Shown: positions 1-5,668, numbered from the stretch's first letter. The stretch: 7,694 bases of DNA from CAYQAJ01 sp964415245 (GCA_964415245.1 CAYQAJ010000245.1:1-7694), one strand, 5' to 3'. Notes: generated from the sequence alone by a model not told the origin. Program-made: numbers and translations.

Positions 1-686
1 GGCGGACGGCACGCGGAGCGTGCCTGCTACTTTTTGCGCTCACGGCGATGCTTTCCGGCTGCGCGTTTGCGCCGCCGGGGTATCTAGGAGATCCGTGGGG
101 AATGGCCGCGCCCCAGCAGGCCATCGACAACCCGCTCTATGTGCCCGGCATCGACCGCGAGTTCCTGTGGAATCAACTCGTCGACACGGTCGACGACTAC
201 TTCAAGATTCAGCGCGAAGCGCGCCCTCGAGCCGTAGGTGAGGTGCTGACCGAAGGGCAGATCGACACGTTCCCGGCCGTCGGCTCGACGCTGCTGGAGC
301 CGTGGCGACACGATTCCACTCCGGGGTTCGAGAAGGAGCACGCCACGCTGCAGTCGGTGCGGCGCCGCGCGCAGTTGCGGCTCGTGCCGGTGCAAGGGGG
401 CTACCTCGTCGACGTGGCCGTGTACAAGGAACTCGAAGACCTCTGGCACCCCGAGTACTCGACGGTCGGCGAAGCGACCTTGCGGCACGACAGCTCGCTC
501 GATCGTACGTCGCCGGGCACGCCGGTCGGTTCGCCGGCACTGGGCTGGATTCCTCAGGGGCGCGATGTATCGCTGGAACAGCAGATGCTGCGCGAGATCC
601 AGGGTCGACTGGCCGGCACGTCGCTCGTGCAACCGGGCGTTCTGCCGCAATCGGGCATGCCGATGCTTGCGCCCGGTTCGCCGTAG
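1..686 (+). CDS. Putative lipoprotein, 5'-truncated by the window edge
   Basis: The frame is open from base 3 and reads a hydrophobic run followed by LSGC, with the lipobox cysteine codon at 60-62. This is the tail of a type II (lipoprotein) signal peptide, so the true start lies left of the window and the ATG at 48 inside the lipobox region is not the start. The mature part has about 208 residues and is soluble, rich in Asp, Glu, Arg and Pro. It contains a segment with several aromatic and charged residues (FLWNQLVDTVDDYFKI) and ends in a Pro/Gly/Ser-rich tail. I recognise no named domain. After export it should be lipid-anchored by the cysteine, probably facing the periplasm. It is convergent with pstB and nothing in its sequence ties it to phosphate. 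The codons have the high GC3 typical of the neighbours, which supports real coding. Function is unknown. Confidence 0.75.
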   Translation, partial: RTARGACLLLFALTAMLSGCAFAPPGYLGDPWGMAAPQQAIDNPLYVPGIDREFLWNQLVDTVDDYFKIQREARPRAVGEVLTEGQIDTFPAVGSTLLEPWRHDSTPGFEKEHATLQSVRRRAQLRLVPVQGGYLVDVAVYKELEDLWHPEYSTVGEATLRHDSSLDRTSPGTPVGSPALGWIPQGRDVSLEQQMLREIQGRLAGTSLVQPGVLPQSGMPMLAPGSP

Positions 687-697
687 CCGCAAACAGT

Positions 698-745
698 GAC
701 GCGGGGACACGGCGACGCGGCGACGCGGGGACACGGCGACGCGGG
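698..745. repeat. 8-bp periodic tandem array (six GACRCGGS octamers)
   Basis: Six consecutive octamers fit GACRCGGS without a gap, starting at 698, 706, 714, 722, 730 and 738. They also form two copies of a 24-bp unit (698-721 and 722-745) that differ only at the last base. The array lies 11 bp after the lipoprotein stop, in the convergent gap before pstB. It has no open-frame logic because an 8-bp unit shifts frame at every copy. The mechanism is probably slipped-strand or higher-order duplication; any function is unknown. Confidence 0.85.
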
Positions 746-806
746 GAGTGTTTCCGGCGTCGCGCTCAATGTTCGAGCTTGATGGTTCGTGGTTGCACCT
801 CTGCAC

Positions 807-840
807 GTACCAAGTACTGGGTACGGCGTACGAAGTACCA
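807..840. repeat. 7-bp periodic array of GTAC cores
   Basis: The palindromic tetramer GTAC occurs five times at exactly 7-bp spacing (starts 807, 814, 821, 828 and 835), while the intervening three bases vary (CAA, TGG, GGC, GAA). A shorter 7-bp echo, TGGTT at 783 and 790, lies just to the left in another phase. Conserved cores with free spacers are unlike simple copy-slippage repeats. The arrangement recalls the heptanucleotide STRR repeats known from cyanobacteria, but the unit is different. Function is unknown. Confidence 0.8.
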
Positions 841-894
841 GCCACAACGTTTCGGGTTCCCTCCTGCGCGCATATCCATCGCGTTCGAAGGACC

Positions 895-962
895 ACGGAC
901 AACTGACGACGGACAACTGACGGTGTCCGACTGAAAACGGAACACCGAATACTGAAAACCGG
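895..962. repeat. 7-bp periodic array of ACNGAM-type heptamers
   Basis: About ten consecutive heptads begin at 895, 902, 909, 916, 923, 930, 937, 944, 951 and 958. Most fit AC-N-GA-(A/C) plus one free base: ACGGAC, ACTGAC, ACGGAC, ACTGAC, then a degenerate GTGTCC, then ACTGAA, ACGGAA, ACCGAA, ACTGAA and a partial ACCGG. The first four also form two copies of a 14-bp unit. The array ends 2 bp before the pstB stop codon on the opposite strand, so it forms the immediate 3' flank of pstB. There is no T-tract or stable hairpin that would make it an ordinary terminator. Confidence 0.75.
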
Positions 963-964
963 CG

Positions 965-2023
965 CTAGCCGAACCGTCCCGTGATGTAGCTTTCGGTCCG
1001 CTTGTGCTGGGGCTTGGTAAAGATGTTCTGCGTGGCGCCGAACTCGATTAGCTCGCCCTCGTCGAGGAACGCCGTGTAGTCCGACGCGCGCGCGGCCTGC
1101 TGCATGTTGTGCGTGACCAGGACAATCGTATAGTCGTTGGCCAGTTCGGCGATGAGGGTCTCGATGGCGTCGGTCGAGCGCGGATCGAGAGCGGAGCAGG
1201 GCTCGTCCATCAGCAGCACCTCGGGCCCCACCGCGATGGCCCGCGCGATGCACAGCCGCTGTTGCTGCCCGCCGCTGAGTCCCAGGGCGGGCTTGCGCAA
1301 GCGGTCTTTCACTTCGTCCCACACGGCGGCCTTGTGGAGCGCCCATTCGACGAGGGCGTCGAGTTCGCTGCGCGACATTCGCATGTGCAGCCTCGGCCCA
1401 AAGGCGACGTTGTCGTAGATGGACTTGGGAAACGGGTTGGGCTTCTGAAATACCATGCCGACGCGGCGGCGCAGGTCGACCACGTCGGTGCCGGGCGCCA
1501 ACACGTTTTCGCCGTGCAGCGCCAGCTCTCCTTCGGCTCGCGCGGCGGGAATGATGTCGTTCATGCGGTTGATCCACCGCAACAGCGTGCTCTTGCCGCA
1601 GCCGCTGGGACCGATAAACGCGGTAACGCACTTCTCGGGAACCTCCAGGCTTACGTTCCGCAGAGCCTGTAAGTCGCCGTAGTAGGCACAAAACCGAGTG
1701 AACCGAACGGCCGTGTTGGGCTGCGTTTCGTGCCGCGCTTCGCGCAGCGCTGCGATGGGGGGCGCCGCCAGAGGCTGCGTCGGCGCAGGCTGCGACGGCG
1801 CAGGCCGCGACGCTTCGGTCACCCGTTCGGACGTTTCGTCGGACGCGGACTGCATGGACTGCGCGAATGTACGGTGGCGGGATCGCTCGGCAGGGGAGAC
1901 GCGGTCGGCCGTCGAAGTCGTGTCGTGCGCCCGCATGAATCGACCCTGGATCATGGAACCCACGTTCCCGGTAGCGTCGTCTCCGGGGCGGGGACTGTCA
2001 ACCACCGACGAGTCGCCCCGCAT
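965..2023 (-). CDS. pstB: PstB, phosphate ABC transporter ATPase, with an N-terminal extension
   Basis: This is the cytoplasmic ATPase that powers the high-affinity phosphate importer PstSCAB. With the ATG at 2023 (352 aa) the motifs fall in order: Walker A GPSGCGKST at 138-146, Q-loop Gln193 followed by KPNPFPKSIYDNV, signature LSGGQQQR at 249-256, Walker B VLLMDEP at 269-275, D-loop SALD at 277-280 and switch His305. The stretch around CIARAIAV and DEPCSALDP is the PstB form and not a generic ABC ATPase. Family members are usually about 250-260 aa; here the ATPase core starts near residue 106, after a Pro/Ser/Ala/Thr-rich tail. The start is uncertain. High GC3 continues back to 2023; the ATG at 1936 has a weak AGGG upstream; the ATG at 1855 would give 296 aa; a TTG at 2095 is less likely. 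No pstS, pstC, pstA or phoU is adjacent: the terminator at 2237-2262 isolates it upstream, and the downstream gene is convergent. The function call is firm and the start is not. Confidence 0.92.
   Translation of the reverse strand: MRGDSSVVDSPRPGDDATGNVGSMIQGRFMRAHDTTSTADRVSPAERSRHRTFAQSMQSASDETSERVTEASRPAPSQPAPTQPLAAPPIAALREARHETQPNTAVRFTRFCAYYGDLQALRNVSLEVPEKCVTAFIGPSGCGKSTLLRWINRMNDIIPAARAEGELALHGENVLAPGTDVVDLRRRVGMVFQKPNPFPKSIYDNVAFGPRLHMRMSRSELDALVEWALHKAAVWDEVKDRLRKPALGLSGGQQQRLCIARAIAVGPEVLLMDEPCSALDPRSTDAIETLIAELANDYTIVLVTHNMQQAARASDYTAFLDEGELIEFGATQNIFTKPQHKRTESYITGRFG
1773..1817 (-). repeat. 15-bp tandem repeat inside the PstB N-terminal extension
   Basis: Two 15-bp copies (1773-1787 and 1788-1802) differ at one base, and a degraded third copy occupies 1803-1817. 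On the minus strand they encode successive (S/T)QPAP-like pentapeptides, within PAPSQPAPTQP. Because the unit is a multiple of three the frame is kept, which agrees with this part being a translated, flexible linker. Confidence 0.6.
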
Positions 2024-2176
2024 GAGGCGAATGGAGGGCGCGTAGGCCCTTGAATAGCACCTACTTACAGTGCGATGGCGAGACCCGCCTCCCAACGTCG
2101 CCTCGGCACAACACGTCTCACGGCCGACATTCGCTCATGCCGCAACGTTTGCGCCCCGTCATGGTGTGCGTCGAAT

Positions 2177-2193
2177 GTGAAGATTGTATGAAG
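2177..2193 (-). promoter_or_regulatory. Candidate PHO-box-like direct repeat upstream of pstB
   Basis: Read toward pstB, the minus strand shows CTTCAT, five bases, then CTTCAC, giving an 11-bp period. A degenerate third half-site (GTGCGT on the plus strand, 2166-2171) lies at the next 11-bp step. PhoB-type response regulators bind tandem half-sites with an 11-bp period; the enterobacterial half-site is CTGTCAT and the Bacillus form is TTAACA-like. The site lies about 150 bp upstream of the ATG at 2023, on the pstB side of the terminator, where a pstB promoter must be. It also contains TACAAT, a possible -10 element. The resemblance is partial and no planctomycete consensus was available to me. 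Confidence 0.3.
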
Positions 2194-2220
2194 GCGGTGC
2201 AAAACCGCGGAAAACCGCCT
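2192..2220. repeat. Small inverted repeat with competing hairpins in the pstB upstream region
   Basis: AGGCGGT at 2192-2198 is the exact reverse complement of ACCGCCT at 2214-2220. A direct repeat of AAAACCGC (2201-2208 and 2211-2218) supplies a second, competing partner for the GCGGT at 2194-2198. The element overlaps the edge of the PHO-box-like repeat. It could be an operator or a leader structure of the pstB transcript, but nothing here decides this. Confidence 0.35.
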
Positions 2221-2235
2221 CTTACAAAACCCGTG

Positions 2236-2263
2236 AAAAAGGGGGGAACGGTCCCCCATTTTC
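2236..2263 (-). terminator. Intrinsic terminator after the Cys-rich gene (palindromic, possibly bidirectional)
   Basis: A GC stem pairs G2242-2246 with C2253-2257 around the 6-nt loop AACGGT. Across one mismatch it is extended by A2237-2240 pairing with T2259-2262. On the minus strand the hairpin is followed by a TTTTT tract, the classic rho-independent form. It begins 10 bp beyond the stop codon of the Cys-rich gene at 2273. It separates that gene from pstB, so pstB needs its own promoter. The plus-strand reading also ends in TTTT, so weak bidirectional action is possible. Confidence 0.75.
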
Positions 2264-2272
2264 AACCGGCTG

Positions 2273-2875
2273 CTAGCGTGCCGATGGCGATGTCGACGTT
2301 CGAGAAGGAAGCGGGGGACCGAGATTCAGAAACTCGGCCGATCGGGAACCGCGTCGCGCTCTGGTTGCCGAATCGGTTCGGCCAGGCGAGGCGGTGCTGG
2401 ATTCCGGCAAGCCCACCTTTTCCCAATCCGGTTTGCCGAGACCGATGACCTCGGATCCGGGATTGCCGTAGCCGGAATCCCCCAGGCAACCGTAATGCGC
2501 GTGACCGCAATCGCAGTTGCCACCAGAGTTGCACGGTAGCGACTCGATGTTCCACTTGCAGCCGCAAGACTCGCACTCGTACTCAATCTTCTTGAGCCGG
2601 TTGACGGTGATCACTTTGCCACAGCGCGGCCCGCAGCACTTCTGCCAGGGGAACGTTATGGCAGGGATGCAGATATCCTCGCACTCGACATCCCACGTGG
2701 TTTTCTTTTCTTTGGTCGTAATCGACTCGGGGCGGCACGTTTTATCGCACGATGGGCAGCGTGCCTCGCAGCAGCCGTCATGACCGTGTCCCACGCCGGC
2801 CCGCACCGCACCAACCGTCACCAACGCCGAAACGGCGATTGCAGCGGCCCACACCACAAGAAGCAGCCTGTTCAT
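2273..2875 (-). CDS. Exported cysteine-rich protein of a planctomycete-type hypothetical family
   Basis: The ATG at 2875 is preceded by AGGGGA about 10 nt upstream and begins a signal peptide (MNRLLLVVWAAAIAVSAL..., cleavage probably near residue 26). The 200-aa product has 17 cysteines, all between residues 35 and 130, many in metal-ligand-like spacing: CCEARCPSCDKTC (35-47), CEDIC (65-69), CCGPRC (80-85), CESCGC (101-106) and CNSGGNCDCGHAHYGC (115-130, with two His). I recall similar exported proteins with CPxC, CIPxIxFPW and a CESCGxxW end in planctomycete genomes, none with known function. Zinc-ribbon-like metal binding or a disulphide-rich fold are both possible. It is downstream of the porin by 72 bp on the same strand with no visible terminator between, so co-transcription is plausible. 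The tail after about residue 160 loses the family character and has lower GC3; see the frameshift finding. Confidence 0.85.
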   Translation of the reverse strand: MNRLLLVVWAAAIAVSALVTVGAVRAGVGHGHDGCCEARCPSCDKTCRPESITTKEKKTTWDVECEDICIPAITFPWQKCCGPRCGKVITVNRLKKIEYECESCGCKWNIESLPCNSGGNCDCGHAHYGCLGDSGYGNPGSEVIGLGKPDWEKVGLPESSTASPGRTDSATRARRGSRSAEFLNLGPPLPSRTSTSPSAR

Positions 2876-2947
2876 GATCGTTGTTCCCCTGTCTCCCCGC
2901 AGTTTGCAAATCGAACCATCATCCCGCTGTACCGATTTCAGCCGATA

Positions 2948-4504
2948 TCAAAAATCGACCATGAACCGCGCCCCGAAGATGTTGTACGACCCGGCCGTTT
3001 GGCCGTCGACCGCGGCGTGGTCGTCGATCTGGCCGTAGATGTAGTTGAATTGCATCTTGGCGTGGGCGGTCCAATACCAGTTCAAACCAAACGTGAAGCT
3101 GTCGCCGACGCCGCCGAAAATGTCGTCGTCCGTCAGATCGCCGTGCGAGTAGCGCGCCGCTACCTGCCAGGCGCCCCAGCCGCGGCCGATGCACCCGTCG
3201 TGCATGCGGACGAGGAAAAAATCTTCAAAGGGCTTCGGCCGGCCGAGAATGCCTTCTTCGCGGTCCCAGGGCATGTGCTCGCCGGTGAGAAAATACGACA
3301 AATAGACGTAGCCGCCGTGAAACTCGAGATCCGGTCCGAATCCGGTGGAGCGCTGCAGCCAGACGATTTGGTACTCGCCCACGACCTGCAGCGGACCGAA
3401 GTTGACAACGCCCTCGGTACCCAGCAGTTCGTAGGTATTCGCCCCGTCAATCTGGTCCGTGCTGAGCCACTTCGACGAAGTGCGCGCCTCCGGCCGCGTC
3501 TGGAATTCTCCCTGGTTGTCCGCGGAGAAACCATCGGGATCGGCGATGGTGCCGGAGAGCGCCCAGTGGGCGTAACCGCGGCCGTCGGAGCACTCGTCGT
3601 ACCAGATGGTGTTGGCCAGTCGGCCGGCGAACTCCACCTGGTAGTGGTCGCTGAGCGTCTGGCCGACCTCGGAAATGTCCTCCATCATGAAGGCGCCATA
3701 GCGCCAGTTCCAGGCCTCATTCTCCGACACGCCGTAGGAGCAGATGCCGAGCCGCCGCGCGTCCTGGTTGAACGCCTCAATGACGAACGGCCGCTCCATG
3801 AACACGTTGTATCGGCTGCTGTTCAGGTGATCGAGGCCGTAGGGCCGCTTCTGATTGCCCAGCCGCAGAGTTTGCAAGAAGGGCAGATCGTGCCAGCCGA
3901 GGTAGGCGTCTTTGAATTTCACTTCGCTGCCGCCGGCGAAGTCGATTTCGATCTTGTATTGCATGTTCGAGGGGAGATCGCCTGCCACGCCGAACCGCAG
4001 CCGCCGGAAGAGAAACCGGTCGAGTGGATCTTCCGTCGAGTCGCCGGTCTCGAAGGCGTTGGCCCCGAGCGACGAATCGGGGTAGCCCCAGTAGTCGAGG
4101 TGAATACGACCGCTCACCTTGAGCGAGGGCTTCTTGGCGTCGTCGGCCGCTTTTTTGGCGGCGCCATCCTGTTGCTTGCGCCAGTTCTCTTCGAGTACTT
4201 CGACGCGCTGGTCGATCGACGGCTCCTCGTCCCCTCCGAGCGAGATGTATCCGCCCACGTCGCCGCGGCCGCTGCGCGGCGCATCGACCGGGGGAAGCCG
4301 CTGGTAGTCGACGCGTTCGACTTCCGCCGCGTACCCGCTCGGGCGGCCTAGATGCTGATCGACTGTGGCCGGGCCGATCACGTCGTAGCCTTCGATCCAC
4401 GGCGTCGTCGTCGCGCCGAAGTGCTGGGCCTGCGCTGGCCGCGATGCCAATAGCAACCCCGCTGCCGATATAATCACACCCGCGATACCGATGCCGCGCT
4501 GCAT
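2948..4504 (-). CDS. Outer-membrane porin of the OprO/OprP (phosphate-selective porin) family
   Basis: The product should be a trimeric beta-barrel in the outer membrane that admits anions such as phosphate or polyphosphate. I chose the ATG at 4504 because GGAG stands about 10 nt upstream and a clean signal peptide follows (hydrophobic 5-20, AQA cleavage near residue 26); a longer GTG-start reading at 4558 would put an Arg-rich stretch ahead of it. The 518-aa product has a linker, then a short charged helical segment (about 97-125, RVEVLEENWRKQQDGAAKKAADDAKK), then the barrel beginning near KVSGRIHLDYW. The fragments FKDAYLGW, LRLGNQKRPYGLDHL and the final GARFMVDF are typical of Porin_O_P proteins; the terminal Phe is the usual outer-membrane assembly signal. 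It is followed by the Cys-rich gene and then pstB on the same strand. Substrate is inferred from family and neighbour, and many members of this family are untested. Confidence 0.9.
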   Translation of the reverse strand: MQRGIGIAGVIISAAGLLLASRPAQAQHFGATTTPWIEGYDVIGPATVDQHLGRPSGYAAEVERVDYQRLPPVDAPRSGRGDVGGYISLGGDEEPSIDQRVEVLEENWRKQQDGAAKKAADDAKKPSLKVSGRIHLDYWGYPDSSLGANAFETGDSTEDPLDRFLFRRLRFGVAGDLPSNMQYKIEIDFAGGSEVKFKDAYLGWHDLPFLQTLRLGNQKRPYGLDHLNSSRYNVFMERPFVIEAFNQDARRLGICSYGVSENEAWNWRYGAFMMEDISEVGQTLSDHYQVEFAGRLANTIWYDECSDGRGYAHWALSGTIADPDGFSADNQGEFQTRPEARTSSKWLSTDQIDGANTYELLGTEGVVNFGPLQVVGEYQIVWLQRSTGFGPDLEFHGGYVYLSYFLTGEHMPWDREEGILGRPKPFEDFFLVRMHDGCIGRGWGAWQVAARYSHGDLTDDDIFGGVGDSFTFGLNWYWTAHAKMQFNYIYGQIDDHAAVDGQTAGSYNIFGARFMVDF

Positions 4505-4913
4505 GTTCTGGCACTCCGTTGCTCGGCCGGGGCCTCTGGCGTGCGTCTCCGTACGCACCGCGATCGGCCCCGGTTTCCCTTACGTTATGTAGAATCGTTC
4601 CGAACCGTGGGCCGCAATTATTAAGACTACCCCGTAGAGGGTGTAGAATTGGTTTTGCCTGCACGTACGCTCGCGAGAACCGTCACGACACGATCAATGC
4701 CGAGCAAAGGCGCTCACCGATCGGTGTGCATGGTCGGGGCGGTAACGATTGTCCGTCGCGTGGCGCCGTTGACGATCGTGCGGGAAGCGCCAGTGAAAGG
4801 GGCCCGCGCGGCAAGTTCGGCGCCCCGGCGCGGTGGACTAACTTGATTGGCTTGGCGCGTGGACGGGCTATAACACAACACCAAGGATCGGCAGAGCACG
4901 AAGGAGAAGCTAC
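4505..4913. other. 409-bp divergent intergenic region between the porin and crcB
   Basis: I see no credible gene here; the open frames crossing it are shadows with no ribosome site or family character. It must hold the porin promoter (leftward) and the crcB promoter (rightward). Visible structure: an imperfect inverted repeat at 4627-4646 (CTACCCC against GGGTGTAG with one bulge), a 9-bp inverted repeat with one G-T wobble at 4745-4753 and 4771-4779, and a sigma70-like element near 4847-4874. I searched by eye for the crcB/fluoride riboswitch core and did not find it. Confidence 0.6.
4847..4874 (+). promoter_or_regulatory. Candidate sigma70-type promoter for the crcB operon
   Basis: TTGGCT (4847-4852) and TATAAC (4869-4874) are separated by 16 bp and lie 39 bp before the crcB ATG. 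The -10 is a good match and the -35 is weak. Transcription would begin near 4881, leaving a leader of only about 30 nt, too short for a fluoride riboswitch. Confidence 0.35.
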
Positions 4914-5291
4914 ATGGCCGGAAAGCTCGTCGCGCTGGCCCTGGCGGGCGCACTCGGTACGTTGTCGCGCTATGCCTTAGGGGGCATCGTGCAGCGCATT
5001 TGTGGCGGCAGCTTTCCCTGGGGCACGCTGGCCGTCAACTCGCTGGGGTGTTTTCTATTTGGCTTAGCGTGGATGCTGGCCGAAGAGCGCGTTCGCATCA
5101 GTCCCGAGACGCGATTCGTGATCCTTGTTGGATTCATGGGCGCCTTCACGACGTTTTCCACATTGGTCTTCGAGACTGAAGCGCTGATGCGCGACTCCGA
5201 GTGGCTCCTGGCCATCGGCAATTACCTCGGCAACACCGTGTTGGGCATCGTCTTTTTGCTCCTTGGCATGGCGCTGGGGAAGCTGCTATAG
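4914..5291 (+). CDS. crcB: CrcB/Fluc fluoride channel
   Basis: CrcB (Fluc) proteins are small dual-topology dimers in the inner membrane that let fluoride leave the cell and so protect against fluoride toxicity. The 125-aa length and four hydrophobic segments (about 5-25, 36-56, 67-87 and 98-122) fit. Family signatures visible are GALGTLSRYALG at 12-23 with Arg19, GTLAVNSLGCFLFG at 37-50 with the pore Asn42, and GFMGAFTTFSTLVFE at 73-87 with Phe78 and Phe81 as the likely Phe-box residues and the TTFST motif. Ala77 stands where many members have Gly. The start is fixed by AAGGAG at 4901-4906, 7 nt before the ATG. It is a single full-length CrcB, so it should work as a homodimer. The DUF190 gene follows after 15 bp. 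Confidence 0.95.
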   Translation: MAGKLVALALAGALGTLSRYALGGIVQRICGGSFPWGTLAVNSLGCFLFGLAWMLAEERVRISPETRFVILVGFMGAFTTFSTLVFETEALMRDSEWLLAIGNYLGNTVLGIVFLLLGMALGKLL

Positions 5292-5306
5292 AGGGGAGGC
5301 AATATC

Positions 5307-5648
5307 ATGAAACTGCCGTCCGAGGCGGAACTGCTCCGCATTTTCATCGGCGATAGCGACAAGCACCACGGACGCCCGCTTTACGAGGCAATCGTAGAGG
5401 AAGCCCGCAAGCATGGACTGGCCGGAGCCACCGTGCTCCGCGCCACGATTGGATTCGGCGCCAATAGCCGCATCCATACGGCCAAGATCTTGCGGCTGTC
5501 GGAAGATTTGCCCATGGTGGTGGAAATCGTCGATACGCCGGAGAAGATCGCCGACTTCCTGCCGGTACTCGATGGTTTGATGGACGAAGGACTGGTGACG
5601 CTCGAGCGAGTTCGCGTCATCACGTATCGTCACAGCAATAGCACGTGA
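5307..5648 (+). CDS. DUF190 (UPF0166) family protein
   Basis: A 113-aa cytoplasmic protein with the whole DUF190 pattern: LRIFIGDSDKHHGRPLYEAIV (10-30), then GLAGATVLRATIGFGANSRIHTAKILRLSEDLPMVVEIVD (37-76) and an EGLVTLERVRVI end (94-104). DUF190 proteins have a ferredoxin-like fold resembling PII signalling proteins; their role is not settled. Genes of this family are often next to crcB, and fused in some genomes. Here a strong AGGGGAGG (5292-5299) begins just after the crcB stop and sets the ATG at 5307, so the two are almost certainly co-transcribed. The context suggests a modulator or sensor for the fluoride channel, which is inference. No transmembrane segment or signal peptide is visible. 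Confidence 0.92.
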   Translation: MKLPSEAELLRIFIGDSDKHHGRPLYEAIVEEARKHGLAGATVLRATIGFGANSRIHTAKILRLSEDLPMVVEIVDTPEKIADFLPVLDGLMDEGLVTLERVRVITYRHSNST

Positions 5649-5649
5649 T

Positions 5650-5668
5650 GGTACCCAATAGCGGTACC
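5650..5668 (+). repeat. Paired GGTACC palindromes (small hairpin) after the DUF190 gene
   Basis: GGTACC occurs at 5650-5655 and 5663-5668, two bases after the DUF190 stop, and the pair can form a 6-bp stem with a 7-nt loop. There is no T-tract behind it, so I would not call it an intrinsic terminator. It may be an mRNA 3' or processing structure between the crcB operon and the DUF1080 gene. Confidence 0.35.

Noticed and set aside
698..962. CRISPR array or ordinary microsatellite
   Set aside because: The units are 7-8 bp with no spacers of CRISPR length and no cas genes nearby, and the heptads vary too much between cores to be a plain microsatellite.
84..1691. 535-aa open frame on the minus strand across the lipoprotein gene and pstB
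   Set aside because: It is a frame-shifted shadow of PstB continuing through the intergenic repeats, is extremely Arg-rich and has no domain.
2780..4351. 523-aa open frame on the plus strand opposite the porin
   Set aside because: It is the antisense shadow of the porin: GC-rich codons leave few stops, there is no ribosome site, and the product is a repetitive Val/Ala/Arg-rich sequence. The minus-strand porin has a signal peptide and family motifs.
4558..4558. Longer porin reading from a GTG at 4558
   Set aside because: It would place 18 polar, Arg-rich residues before the signal peptide; the ATG at 4504 has a good GGAG upstream and starts the signal directly.
4680..4913. Fluoride (crcB) riboswitch upstream of crcB
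   Set aside because: I could not find the conserved pseudoknot core sequences, and the candidate promoter leaves only about 30 nt of leader. A covariance-model search would be decisive.
4519..4980. 153-aa plus-strand open frame across the porin-crcB spacer
   Set aside because: It is Arg-rich, has no ribosome site, and overlaps the well-supported crcB start in another frame.
5650..5668. Intrinsic terminator after DUF190
   Set aside because: The GGTACC pair can form a short stem but there is no following T-tract, so it was listed only as a small repeat.
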